Both the position numbers and the translations under genes were made by a program. Under the pieces are notes generated by a model. It did not search any database and was not told the origin of the DNA. It saw only the letters and a list, made by a program, of their open reading frames with translations. Positions 1 to 8,846 of a stretch of DNA of 64,000 nt are shown piece after piece. Source of the stretch: Leptospira montravelensis (GTDB taxonomy: Bacteria; Spirochaetota; Leptospiria; Leptospirales; Leptospiraceae); the NCBI RefSeq assembly GCF_004770045.1, contig NZ_RQFO01000017.1, positions 124,001 through 188,000 of the forward strand. The letters are read 5' to 3'. Position 1 is the stretch's first letter; every line of letters starts with the position of its first letter.

Positions 1-752
1 GAATTCAATGGAACCACGCCATCATTACCACCACCTAAACCATAATACAATCCGCCTGCCCAAGTAATTGGGTGTGTGAGTGCCATAATAGGGTGTTGGA
101 TGAGGTCGGCCCAAGCCATTTCACTTCCATAAGAGTAGTACTTGATTCCCGATTTGTTAGGAGAATTTGTATTAAAAGTCTTCACATAACTTACAGTAAG
201 CGATTTTCCCATTGCAATTACATCTTGTGGGCGTCCATCACGGTAAACTAGTTTTGCAAGTAAACTTAGTGCCGAATTTGCGAAAGGTTGTAACCAACCT
301 GGGATGGCAGCAAGAACGATATCAGCCATAGGAGCCCCTTGGTGGAGGGAATTGATAGTTGTAACTGTTTGTGTTTTTCCGTTAAATCCGAGATTGGAAA
401 CCATATAACGAATGACAAGTCCCCCTTGGCTATGGCCCATCAAATGCACCTTAGAACAACCGTTTGCTGTCATCCATGTAGATACTGCCGATTGGATTTG
501 GCTTGCACGAGTAGGAATAGAATTTGTAGCAGAACTTCCTGGCGTTGTTACTTTTGCTCCTTGGCTACGAAGGTAACCATCGAGTCCTCCCCAATACTTT
601 ACGAGTCCACCGGCAAGACCTTGGGTGTCGTCAAAACCAAGGATTCCATGAACCAGTGCGATACACTGACCATCTAATGGACCGGCAAACAGACCGGAGG
701 TGGGGACGGAGAGGAGGGTTGCGAAAACCCCAATCATAATTTTCTTTTTCAT
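1..752 (-). CDS. secreted triacylglycerol lipase (3' end outside window)
   Basis: Predicted secreted lipase of the alpha/beta-hydrolase fold, hydrolysing ester bonds of acylglycerols outside the cytoplasm. The protein starts MKKKIMIGVFATLLSVP, a clear Sec signal peptide, with cleavage likely after LFA. An oxyanion-hole motif LVHGILGFD lies near residue 33, the nucleophile elbow GHSQGG near residue 107, and a GGNDGVVP segment near residue 245 fits the catalytic Asp region of Burkholderia/Pseudomonas-type lipases. The catalytic His would lie beyond base 1. The start ATG at 752 has an upstream AGGTGA ribosome binding site. About 250 residues are present and the stop is missing, so the gene is cut by the window edge and not necessarily broken. 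No lipase foldase gene is visible here. Confidence 0.85.
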   Translation of the reverse strand, partial: MKKKIMIGVFATLLSVPTSGLFAGPLDGQCIALVHGILGFDDTQGLAGGLVKYWGGLDGYLRSQGAKVTTPGSSATNSIPTRASQIQSAVSTWMTANGCSKVHLMGHSQGGLVIRYMVSNLGFNGKTQTVTTINSLHQGAPMADIVLAAIPGWLQPFANSALSLLAKLVYRDGRPQDVIAMGKSLTVSYVKTFNTNSPNKSGIKYYSYGSEMAWADLIQHPIMALTHPITWAGGLYYGLGGGNDGVVPLN

Positions 753-908
753 ATTTCACCTGAACTTTCTTTGTTTTTTACAATAGAAGCCCAGAAGAAT
801 GACATCAGTCAATTACTTATGGCAAAATCAGGTCAAATGTTTCAGAACAATGTTCCTAGCTAACGCTGTCTGTTAATGGATTACGAAGGACCAACTGTAG
901 GCTTAACC

Positions 909-2276
909 CTAAAAACCTAACTCTTGTAAGTGTTTAACGGGAGTAAGTTCTAAAGAAGGAAAAAGACCATCCACTTCTTTAAAATTTCCCTGTGGGATAT
1001 AGACCTTAGAAATTCCGATACCAGCCAGTTCTTTGAGTCGCAGACTAACCTGGCCGACACTCCTTACTTCTCCCGAAAGTCCCACTTCTCCAAGAAATCC
1101 CATTTCTCTGGAAACTGGTTTGTCTTTAAAAGAAGATGCAATGGAGGCAGCAATCGCTAAGTCAAGACTTGGTTCATCAATGCTAAGTCCACCTGCGAGA
1201 TTACTAAAAATATCAGACTCGGATAATGGGAATCCCAAATATTTTTCAAGAACCGCTGAGAGTAAAATCACACGACGGTTGTCAAGGCCCTCAGCCATTC
1301 GCCTGGCTTGTCCATAAGAAGATTTGGTTACTAACGCCTGTACTTCGACACTAATTGCACGAGATCCTTCCATCACAGAAGATAAAACGCTACCTGACCT
1401 TTCTTCTGACTCGGGGGAAATGAACAAACGATGACGGTCGAGTACTTGTTTGAGTCCACCCGATACCATTTCAAAAATGGCAGTATCCCCAACCGCACCA
1501 AATCTGTTTTTGACAGCACGAAGGATGCGGTAATAGTTAAACCGGTCCCCTTCAAAATACAAAACCGTATCTACCAAATGTTCTAAAACCTTAGGGCCAG
1601 CAATTTGACCCTCTTTGGTAATATGACCAATCAGAAAAATAGGAACTGACGTACGTTTGGCGGTTTCTAAAAAGATTTGTGAAGACTCTCTCAGTTGAGT
1701 GATGGTACCTGCTTGGTTCACTAAACTTTCTTTGAGAATGGTTTGGATGGAATCAATAAAAACTACTTTAGGATGTAAATCAGAAATCATTTGTGAAATA
1801 TTTTCTGCATACACTTCTGAAGATAAGAGAATATTTTCTGAGGTAACTCCCATTCGTTTGGCGCGTAGGCCAATTTGTGAAGCAGACTCTTCACCAGAAA
1901 TATATAAAACCTTTCCTTCCTCTGCAATGTTTTTGGCTATTTCGAGAACGAGAGTGGATTTACCAACCCCCGGCTCACCACCAACTAACACCAAACTACC
2001 AGGAACAATACCACCACCAAGCACCAAATCCAATTCGCTAAAACCTGTGTGAGTGCGGGTATGGACATCGCTTACCACAGAACCTATCGATTTAGGATCG
2101 GTGTATTTTCTGTCCTTCGGTTTCCCTGAAACGGGAGAATCAAATCTTCCCGAAGAAGTATTGGTCACTTCTTCAATTTGGTTCCATTCTCCGCACGTTG
2201 GACATTTCCCAGCCCAACGAACAAAACTTTCCCCGCAGGATTTACATTGGTATTGGGGAAGTTGTTTTTTAGCCAT
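909..2276 (-). CDS. radA: DNA repair protein RadA
   Basis: RadA/Sms, a RecA-related ATPase that drives branch migration of recombination intermediates in the cytoplasm. The 455-residue length is normal. An N-terminal four-cysteine zinc finger (C11, C14, C25, C28) is followed by a Walker A motif GGEPGVGKST near residue 100. The RadA-specific KNRFG motif sits near residue 255, and a Lon-like C-terminal domain follows. Its ATG overlaps the stop of the upstream RNase D gene as TGATG, so the two are probably translationally coupled. Confidence 0.96.
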   Translation of the reverse strand: MAKKQLPQYQCKSCGESFVRWAGKCPTCGEWNQIEEVTNTSSGRFDSPVSGKPKDRKYTDPKSIGSVVSDVHTRTHTGFSELDLVLGGGIVPGSLVLVGGEPGVGKSTLVLEIAKNIAEEGKVLYISGEESASQIGLRAKRMGVTSENILLSSEVYAENISQMISDLHPKVVFIDSIQTILKESLVNQAGTITQLRESSQIFLETAKRTSVPIFLIGHITKEGQIAGPKVLEHLVDTVLYFEGDRFNYYRILRAVKNRFGAVGDTAIFEMVSGGLKQVLDRHRLFISPESEERSGSVLSSVMEGSRAISVEVQALVTKSSYGQARRMAEGLDNRRVILLSAVLEKYLGFPLSESDIFSNLAGGLSIDEPSLDLAIAASIASSFKDKPVSREMGFLGEVGLSGEVRSVGQVSLRLKELAGIGISKVYIPQGNFKEVDGLFPSLELTPVKHLQELGF

Positions 2277-2914
2277 CAGTGTTCAAAAAGATTGGGTACT
2301 TCTAAAAGATCGAGTTCTACTTGTGTTTCTAAAAAAGCAAAACAACGTTCGGCTAAAGCAAATCTATTTTCACGAATCATCATCTCAGTGAGAATAGACT
2401 CAAGTGCGATTAAAAATCGAACATCTGTGGAAGCATAATCTACTTGGTCTTTGGTGAGAATTTTTTTCCCCCAATCAGAACTCTGATTTTTTTTATCGAT
2501 GTTTTCTTCAAAAAATTCACGGATTAGTTCTTTTAACCCATGTTTGTCGGTATAAGTTCTTGCAAGTTTACTACCAATTTTTGTACAAAAAACATTTTGG
2601 ACTTTGATACCGAGCCTAGCCCGAAGGAAGGTCATATCCATTCTTGCAAAATGAAAAATCTTTGTGATATCTTTAGATTCAAATAATTTTTGGATGTAGG
2701 GAGCTTCGGTTTGCCCAGGAAGAATTTGAACGAGTGCGACTTTATTTTTGGAATCGGAAATTTGTACGACACAGAGTCTGTCCCGTCTGGGATTGAGCCC
2801 CATCATTTCACAATCCACAGCCAACCTGTCATCCTTTTTGAAGGCATCAAAGAAATCTTCGTTCAGATCTCCTTGGAGGACGACTGGTTTTATAGTTGAA
2901 CGTTTTTGGGTCAT
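2276..2914 (-). CDS. short RNase D-type 3'-5' exonuclease
   Basis: DEDD-family 3'-5' exoribonuclease, likely acting in tRNA or stable RNA 3' processing. ExoI is visible as VDCEMMGL (D34, E36), ExoII around FHFARMD, and ExoIII as YASTDVRFL. At 212 residues it contains only the exonuclease domain and lacks the HRDC domains of the E. coli RNase D, a compact form seen in many bacteria. It is first in a two-gene unit with radA. The start at 2914 lies only 54 bp from the start of the divergent GH36 gene, so the two promoters must overlap or sit inside neighbouring coding sequence. Confidence 0.85.
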   Translation of the reverse strand: MTQKRSTIKPVVLQGDLNEDFFDAFKKDDRLAVDCEMMGLNPRRDRLCVVQISDSKNKVALVQILPGQTEAPYIQKLFESKDITKIFHFARMDMTFLRARLGIKVQNVFCTKIGSKLARTYTDKHGLKELIREFFEENIDKKNQSSDWGKKILTKDQVDYASTDVRFLIALESILTEMMIRENRFALAERCFAFLETQVELDLLEVPNLFEH

Positions 2915-2968
2915 AATGGCTTACTATGGAAACCACCCTATCAAAATCATCAAATAGATTTTTCCAAG

Positions 2969-4855
2969 ATGAAAATTCAATACAGAGTTCATAATTCCGT
3001 CACTATTTCGAACTTCCTTCCCGTTAAGGCAGGGGTTTACCAATCCGAATGTAAAAAATTCGAGCTTTTACTTACATCCACAACTGACACTAAAACTGGC
3101 ACCATCCTCAGTCCCAAACTCATTTGGCGAGAGTCGACAAGACCCGAAGTGGGATTTTCAGTAGATTACTTAGAATTAGAATTATCAATTCTGCCAGAAG
3201 GCGGAGGATATTCCTTATTCCAACATGGATACCAATCCTGGTCGATCTCAAGAAAAGTCGAAAATACATCGATTGACAGGCCGCCTTTTTTATCCTTTTT
3301 GCAATACTCCCAAGAGAATATTTATTCAAAACATGAATCAAAAGTTGGGAAGTTCATTTCGGAATACCTCACTCTTGTTTATAATAAAGAAAATGGAAAT
3401 GGAGTTTTATATGCTCCTATTGAACAGGGAGAATTTGGAACCAAGTTTGAAGTAGTTTTTGGAGAATCAGCTAATATAACTTCAGTTAAAGCCATTTATG
3501 ATATCCACTGTTTGCCTGACCTTCGTCCAAATGCAAAGCTAAGTATTGCTAAAATCAAAGTTCTTCCTTTCAAAGGAAACCCAGAAGGAAAACTTGCCAA
3601 ATACTTTGAAGAGTTAGGAAATAAAGAAGGTCCAGGAAATTTACCAAAAAAAGTACCTACAGGCTGGTGTTCTTGGTATTATTATTATACAAAAATTGAT
3701 CAAAAAACAATTTTAGACAACCTGACAAAAGTTAGAGAACTAAATCTTCCTTTTGAATTTTTCCAAATTGATGATGGATACCAAAGAGAAATTGGAGACT
3801 GGCTAATACCCAACGAAAAGTTTCCAGGAGGGATGAGAATCCTTGCTGATGAAATCAAACGTGTGGGTTTAAAACCAGGGATCTGGCTTGCCCCTTTCCT
3901 TGTTCGAAAAAAATCAGAATTCTTTCGTAAGTACCCAGAGGCCATCCTCAAAGATCAAAACGGAAAACCAGTTCCTGCTATTTACCAACCACTTTGGGGA
4001 AAAGGTTATACATATGCTTTAGACATCACTCATCCCACAGCTTTAGCCTATATAGAAAAAGTTTTTACAACTCTTGTCAAAGAATGGGGATACCCTTATT
4101 TAAAATTGGATTTTCTTTATGCAGGTCTACTTCCTGGAGATGTATATAACAAAAGTTTGTCGCCACAAGCACGTTACAGGAATGCCTTGGAACTCATTCG
4201 TAAAGTAGTTGGAAAAAACACATTTTTACTTGGATGTGGCGCACCAATGTTACCTTCAGTCGGAATTTTTGACGGGATGCGTATCTCTTGTGATGTGGCA
4301 CCATTTTGGTATCCCGAAAAACTTCGTGTATTCTTAAAAGATAGAGATGCACTCTGTACAAGAACTGCCCTCATCAACGACATAACACGTTCGTCCATGC
4401 ATAGACATCTTTGGCTAAATGATCCAGATTGTTTGTTAGTTCGCAAAAAAAGAAACAAAATGAACGAAGCCCAAACAAAACTAATGGCCTCCGTCATGGC
4501 AGTGTCAGGTGGGATGTTACTAGTTTCAGATGACCTCACTAAATTGGAAATGGACCGATTGGATCTTTTGAAAAAAGCCTTCCAATTGAACCGGGAATGC
4601 CAAGGGTATACGCCGGTACCTATAGGAATTTTTGATGAAGAATTTCCGGTGGCAATGTACAATCCAGCCGGTTATTTGGGAATTTGGAATCCAACAGAAG
4701 AAGAACAAACAGTGCGTTTCACCATCCCGCTAGGTTTAAAATCAAAAGCACCATTTTTAGATTTTTGGACCGGAACAATGGTGGATCTTCGAATCGTAGA
4801 TGGACATTTTGAAACCACTCTTCCGGCATTTGGTTCAGTTGTAGTTGCGGTATAG
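2969..4855 (+). CDS. GH36-family alpha-galactosidase-like glycosidase
   Basis: Glycoside hydrolase of clan GH-D (GH36, melibiase-like), a retaining enzyme with two Asp catalytic residues. Visible motifs are GWCSWYYYY, FQIDDGYQ, GIWLAPF, the nucleophile region YLKLDFLYA (D381, counted from this start) and the acid/base region RISCDVAPFW (D442). A beta-sandwich-like N-terminal part and a short C-terminal sheet domain complete it. There is no signal peptide, so it is cytoplasmic. I chose ATG 2969 (628 residues) because the upstream ATG at 2906 would start inside the divergent RNase D gene; neither has a strong ribosome binding site. The substrate is not determined, since GH36 also includes raffinose and stachyose synthases and N-acetylgalactosaminidases. 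Confidence 0.82.
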   Translation: MKIQYRVHNSVTISNFLPVKAGVYQSECKKFELLLTSTTDTKTGTILSPKLIWRESTRPEVGFSVDYLELELSILPEGGGYSLFQHGYQSWSISRKVENTSIDRPPFLSFLQYSQENIYSKHESKVGKFISEYLTLVYNKENGNGVLYAPIEQGEFGTKFEVVFGESANITSVKAIYDIHCLPDLRPNAKLSIAKIKVLPFKGNPEGKLAKYFEELGNKEGPGNLPKKVPTGWCSWYYYYTKIDQKTILDNLTKVRELNLPFEFFQIDDGYQREIGDWLIPNEKFPGGMRILADEIKRVGLKPGIWLAPFLVRKKSEFFRKYPEAILKDQNGKPVPAIYQPLWGKGYTYALDITHPTALAYIEKVFTTLVKEWGYPYLKLDFLYAGLLPGDVYNKSLSPQARYRNALELIRKVVGKNTFLLGCGAPMLPSVGIFDGMRISCDVAPFWYPEKLRVFLKDRDALCTRTALINDITRSSMHRHLWLNDPDCLLVRKKRNKMNEAQTKLMASVMAVSGGMLLVSDDLTKLEMDRLDLLKKAFQLNRECQGYTPVPIGIFDEEFPVAMYNPAGYLGIWNPTEEEQTVRFTIPLGLKSKAPFLDFWTGTMVDLRIVDGHFETTLPAFGSVVVAV

Positions 4856-4868
4856 TTGAGAAAATTAA

Positions 4869-4896
4869 TTGACGGTTTCTAGTTTGGACCTAGAAT
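4869..4896 (+). promoter_or_regulatory. sigma70-type promoter for the lipoprotein gene at 4925
   Basis: TTGACG at 4869-4874 and TAGAAT at 4891-4896 are separated by 16 bp, close to the consensus -35 and -10 boxes. Transcription would start near 4903, about 20 bp before the ATG, with AAGAGG as ribosome binding site between them. This is the clearest housekeeping promoter in the window. Confidence 0.6.
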
Positions 4897-4924
4897 CTTT
4901 GCAATTCGTCGTAAGAGGTTTTTT

Positions 4925-5389
4925 ATGCGTTTGATTAAACATTTGAGTGTAGTATCTGTTTTAGCGGTACTTTTTTCATTTAACAACTGTTCTTTCCTGG
5001 ATTCTGCTTCAGCCAGCTTGAGTCGCTTTGGTTTATCTATTTCAGATTCAACTTCTGCCCTTGTAAAATCTGTATCAAAGAGTATTTCATCCATCTCTGA
5101 AGGTGGTGACGAAAAAGCATTGAACGAATACAAAGAAGATGTTATCGCAAGTGTTGCTTTACAAATTCGTTATGAAAACCAAAAACAAGAACTAGAAAAC
5201 CAACTTTCTCTTATCGCTAAATCACATGGTGTAGTAGCTTGGAGATCAAATAGTGCCACTTACATTGCTATTGGTCAGGGTTTAAAACAAGCGAACCTCA
5301 CTCCATCAGAAATGAAAGCAGTTGTAGCAGATGTTGCGAAACAAAATGCGACTGTCGCAAAACTAATATTTAACGGGTACAACTTATAA
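4925..5389 (+). CDS. putative lipoprotein, unknown function
   Basis: A 154-residue protein with a lipoprotein signal: a positively charged start MRLIKHL, a hydrophobic stretch, then FNNC with Cys23 as probable lipidation site, typical of relaxed spirochaete lipoboxes. The mature part is rich in Ser/Ala just after the Cys (a tether-like stretch), then has a Gln/Glu-rich helical segment around residues 75-100. No enzymatic motif is recognised. The start has a good AAGAGG ribosome binding site 6 bp upstream and its own promoter at 4869. The stop codon is followed at once by an open frame in another register (see the gene at 5428) and by a hairpin at 5404. Confidence 0.75.
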   Translation: MRLIKHLSVVSVLAVLFSFNNCSFLDSASASLSRFGLSISDSTSALVKSVSKSISSISEGGDEKALNEYKEDVIASVALQIRYENQKQELENQLSLIAKSHGVVAWRSNSATYIAIGQGLKQANLTPSEMKAVVADVAKQNATVAKLIFNGYNL

Positions 5390-5403
5390 TTCAGATCATC
5401 TTT

Positions 5404-5430
5404 GGGCGGAACTTTACCGCCCTTTTCATA
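5404..5430 (+). terminator. hairpin, candidate intrinsic terminator after the lipoprotein gene
   Basis: GGGCGG (5404-5409) and CCGCCC (5417-5422) form a perfect 6-bp GC stem with a 7-base loop, followed by TTTT and an AT-rich run. It fits a Rho-independent terminator. It also lies in the open upstream extension of the next gene, so it may instead act as an attenuator between the two genes. Confidence 0.6.
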
Positions 5431-7227
5431 TTTTTACTCATTCAACTTTTTGTATTTTTCCCCCAACATTTAATTTCAAAACCAAATTCTTACGGTTTTT
5501 TATATATCGATTCGAATTCTGGACAATCCAGTGGAGGCCACTCTGCCTTACGTTTTGGCGACCGAGTTTACCATTTACAATATTCCTTTGATGACAAAAT
5601 TTTTCATATAGTTAGGGAACCTTGGGATGATTTTCGATTCCAATATGGAATCGTACAAAATAGAAATATAGAGTTTTACGAGTGGGAGCTTTCCGAAAAG
5701 GCAAAACAAGTATTACGTCAAAAATGGAATGAACTCTATTTGATCCAAGAAACACATATCCAAAACAGGAAAAAACTAGAGGAAGAATGGAAAGAACTAG
5801 AAGAAAAAAACAAACAAACTAATCTTAGTTTACCAATTGCGGGATTTGGTTATTTTACAAATCTGCCTGATCCCCATTCCCCCATTCCGAAACTGTTTTC
5901 CTTTACTCAAAAAGAAATAACGAAAATAAAACAAGATTCTTTATCTTTAAAAGAATCTCCGAACCAAAACCAACTAACGAATGATAATTTATCATTGCCA
6001 GATACAGAATCACCTTACCGACTAATCCATTCCATTCAAACTAAAAGAAACCTCATTCATGGTGCGGTAAAAAAACGATTTATACGAAGATTCCTAATAG
6101 ATCCTGTACTTATCTATGAAAGTTCGTTTTTACAATTAAATGGTCCTGAATTCCAATTAAGCGAATCGGAAATAAAAATTTGGAAAAACCATCTAAGTCG
6201 ATTGGTTCAGGATTTACGATCTTGTTTGATAAGTATAGAATGCAATGATTGGGAAGAAATGACGTTACTGATGCGAATTCTTTATATGGAAAAATCTATA
6301 ACAGCTAAGACGGTCGTATTCCCTAAAAAAAATCTAAATGGATTTCGATATCTTCCTGTATTCGAGTTACCGGACTCAGTAATGAACACCAAACAGAAGG
6401 AATACGAGCAATTATTCAAACTTCAAAAAAAAACTTTTATTTCTGATTACGGCCCAATTCAATTTTTCAATTGGGAATCCTTTTTGGTTCGTTACCAAAG
6501 TTTTTTGGAGTCAGGTGTTGCCGAGGAAGGTATTGAATTTAATTGGGTAGGATATAATCCTTACCAAGAGAACTTAGAAAATCTGGAATTCTCAGATAAA
6601 GAGGAAACCAAAAACAAACAAAAGAATCTGGAAAATTACACAGAAGGAATCCAAAATCTTTATTCATATCACCTAACTTATCAAAATTGCACAACGGAAC
6701 TGTTTCGTTATATGAACGAAATGTTTCCTAATGGTCGAATCGGAAATGAAACCTTTTGGGAACCATTATCAAGTAATGTCGTTAGTTTTAACTTTATACC
6801 ATCAGTGGCAGCTTGGAAATTAGAATCGAATGCAGGTACGATACAAAATAAAATATTTTTATCCTATCGAAACCTAAAGAGAAAACAAATAGAAGGATTT
6901 GCAGAAAAACATTTCAAAGAGCGGTTTGTTCCAAGTTCTAAAATTTATAAATCAAACCCTATAGACCATCCGTTTTTATTTTTTACCGAAGAAACAGTTT
7001 GGAACCGTCCGGTCTTAGGATTAGCAAATGCAATTTATGGAGTTGGATATACTGGTATGGGAATGTTCACTGCTCCTTTTGATAAAGGTTATCGATTTTC
7101 CAAAGGTACAGAGACTGTATTTTATAGCCTTCCTGAACTTATGTTTTTTAATATCCGTAAAGGTCATTTTCCATTTATCTCTGCCGAAGAAATCCCAAAA
7201 GAATATTATATAAAAGAATCCTTATGA
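5428..7227 (+). CDS. DUF4105/Lnb-like exported protein, start codon unresolved
   Basis: The frame is open from 5374 to the stop at 7227, but the first ATG/GTG/TTG is TTG 5740, which would give 495 residues. Translation upstream of 5740 is clearly protein-like: a hydrophobic export-signal-like stretch (TALFIFLLIQLFVFF) is followed by SGGHSALRFGD and then by FQYGIVQNRNI. This pattern (GHSALR followed by an F-x3-Y and NR motif) resembles DUF4105/Lnb N-terminal papain-fold proteins. I therefore think the real start is a non-canonical codon (ATT 5389, ATC 5395/5398, ATA 5428 or ATT 5440), or there is an error in this region; 5428 is given only as a placeholder just after the hairpin. The last four bases overlap the next gene as ATGA. 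The C-terminal part (DEFG-like features absent) shows no known catalytic motif. Confidence 0.6.
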   Translation: MFLLIQLFVFFPQHLISKPNSYGFLYIDSNSGQSSGGHSALRFGDRVYHLQYSFDDKIFHIVREPWDDFRFQYGIVQNRNIEFYEWELSEKAKQVLRQKWNELYLIQETHIQNRKKLEEEWKELEEKNKQTNLSLPIAGFGYFTNLPDPHSPIPKLFSFTQKEITKIKQDSLSLKESPNQNQLTNDNLSLPDTESPYRLIHSIQTKRNLIHGAVKKRFIRRFLIDPVLIYESSFLQLNGPEFQLSESEIKIWKNHLSRLVQDLRSCLISIECNDWEEMTLLMRILYMEKSITAKTVVFPKKNLNGFRYLPVFELPDSVMNTKQKEYEQLFKLQKKTFISDYGPIQFFNWESFLVRYQSFLESGVAEEGIEFNWVGYNPYQENLENLEFSDKEETKNKQKNLENYTEGIQNLYSYHLTYQNCTTELFRYMNEMFPNGRIGNETFWEPLSSNVVSFNFIPSVAAWKLESNAGTIQNKIFLSYRNLKRKQIEGFAEKHFKERFVPSSKIYKSNPIDHPFLFFTEETVWNRPVLGLANAIYGVGYTGMGMFTAPFDKGYRFSKGTETVFYSLPELMFFNIRKGHFPFISAEEIPKEYYIKESL

Positions 7228-8846
7228 AAACAGCCATTTTTTACATCCCCTATCTTTTCGTATTACTGTCTCAATTTCTGACTACAAAACCTTGGTTTTT
7301 TCCAGGTGAAAAAAATGTTTATATATCCATATCTATTTTATTTATATTTCTACAATTCATCATATTTCATTTAAAATCAAATAAGAATAGTTACATCACA
7401 AAATGGAAAACCCATGTTCCCTCAAACTGGATCATCGCAATTTCATTTTTTATTGGTTTATTAATTTTTCCTATTCGAAATATGGATTGGGGTGATGGCT
7501 TGCTTCTATTAGAAACAAATCTTTTAGAAACAAAACTATTCGGATTTCAATTTACTTTGGATGAAATTTTAGAAACAGTTTTACATAGCCAACTTTCTAA
7601 CACATTATCTAATCTCGGTTTTACAGATGATCCAAGAAATTCCTATACCTTTTTATCTCAATCAGCAGGGATTGGGATTATCTTTGGATTTCTATGGATG
7701 GCCAAAGAAAATTTTAAATCAAATTCCTTATCCATTCTCATTTTACTTTCCTCTGGTGGAATTTTACTCACGTTTGGTTATGCTGAAAACTATACTCTTG
7801 TAACAGCCTGCCATTTATTCTTATATATATTTATTTCAAAATATGTAAAAAATCCCCAAGACAGGGAAATATTGTTATATGGTGCGACTGTTCTTGTCGC
7901 CATTTCTATGTTATTCCATTTGGTTTCTGGATATTTAGTTTTACTTCTAGCCTATATATGGTTTGAACATTCTCCGAAAGAAAAAAAAATAAAACACTTA
8001 TTACTTTGTGGCCTGATTGGTTTTAGTATTCTAATTCCTTGGTTTCTCTATTTTATCTATTTTCACGATCCAACAATAGACAAAAACAGCACTCATTTAA
8101 TCCATCCACCTTTTTATCCAAAAAATAGATTGGTATCACTTAACCATATCAAAGAAATTATATCGGTTATATATTGGAATGCTTCGATTGCCTCTTTATT
8201 TTTACTGTATCAAATTTTCTTTTCTAAACATGCTTGGAAAAATTTTATCCAAAGGCCTGAGTCAAAGACTATGATAGTTGCCATCTTAGCTTTTTTCCTT
8301 CACGGTTTTTTTCATAACCCACAGTTAGGTTTTCCTGCGGATTGGGATCTTTTAGGTTTTTATTGGTTACCTATTACCTTTTTGGCTCACCAATTCTGGA
8401 TTCAATCCAAAGAAAACGAAATTGAATGGATTCCTCCTTTTTTATTTGGAACATTGATTGTTGTCTTTTCTGCGATTACACTAAACAAAACGAATCCAGA
8501 CAAAGAAATTCTTTGGGAAGTGACTAAAGGGACAATTCAAAGTTATGTGGCTGAAAATAAAAAGTATATAGATAGTTTACCTAAAGAAGATAAGAAGTTC
8601 TTTGCAAAAGGTGATTTTTTATTTTATAAAGGCGCAAATATCACAACACAATTATGCGATTTCCCCACTAAAAAAGAAATTATTAGAAAAATGGAATCAC
8701 ATAGAAAAGATTGGAAACTAGGTTTTGAAACTGGGAGTTTTTTATCTAAAGAAAAACTCGGTCAATTTTTGACCGAAGCCACAAAAACAAATATCGAATA
8801 TATTAAATCTCTAGAAGCAAATAAGATATGTCATCCGAAGATTTAG
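7224..8846 (+). CDS. polytopic membrane protein, unknown function
   Basis: A 540-residue inner-membrane protein with roughly ten hydrophobic segments, including LFVLLSQFL at the start and several Leu/Ile/Phe-rich helices up to residue 420. The C-terminal 120 residues are soluble and Lys/Glu-rich. A conserved-looking loop FPADWDLLGFYWLP around residue 370 and an acidic GDGLLLLETN segment near residue 90 recall the periplasmic loops of GT-C-type membrane glycosyltransferases, but this is only a suggestion. It is translationally coupled (ATGA) to the DUF4105-like gene, so the pair probably works together at the envelope. Its 3' end overlaps the convergent response-regulator gene by 44 bp. Confidence 0.7.
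   Translation: MKTAIFYIPYLFVLLSQFLTTKPWFFPGEKNVYISISILFIFLQFIIFHLKSNKNSYITKWKTHVPSNWIIAISFFIGLLIFPIRNMDWGDGLLLLETNLLETKLFGFQFTLDEILETVLHSQLSNTLSNLGFTDDPRNSYTFLSQSAGIGIIFGFLWMAKENFKSNSLSILILLSSGGILLTFGYAENYTLVTACHLFLYIFISKYVKNPQDREILLYGATVLVAISMLFHLVSGYLVLLLAYIWFEHSPKEKKIKHLLLCGLIGFSILIPWFLYFIYFHDPTIDKNSTHLIHPPFYPKNRLVSLNHIKEIISVIYWNASIASLFLLYQIFFSKHAWKNFIQRPESKTMIVAILAFFLHGFFHNPQLGFPADWDLLGFYWLPITFLAHQFWIQSKENEIEWIPPFLFGTLIVVFSAITLNKTNPDKEILWEVTKGTIQSYVAENKKYIDSLPKEDKKFFAKGDFLFYKGANITTQLCDFPTKKEIIRKMESHRKDWKLGFETGSFLSKEKLGQFLTEATKTNIEYIKSLEANKICHPKI

Noticed and set aside
1..6. GAATTC at the window edge as a cloning junction
   Set aside because: The lipase frame reads straight into it, so it is probably coincidence.
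339..739. Plus-strand open frames at the left edge
   Set aside because: They are antisense to the lipase gene, whose signal peptide, GHSQGG elbow and ribosome binding site read cleanly on the minus strand.
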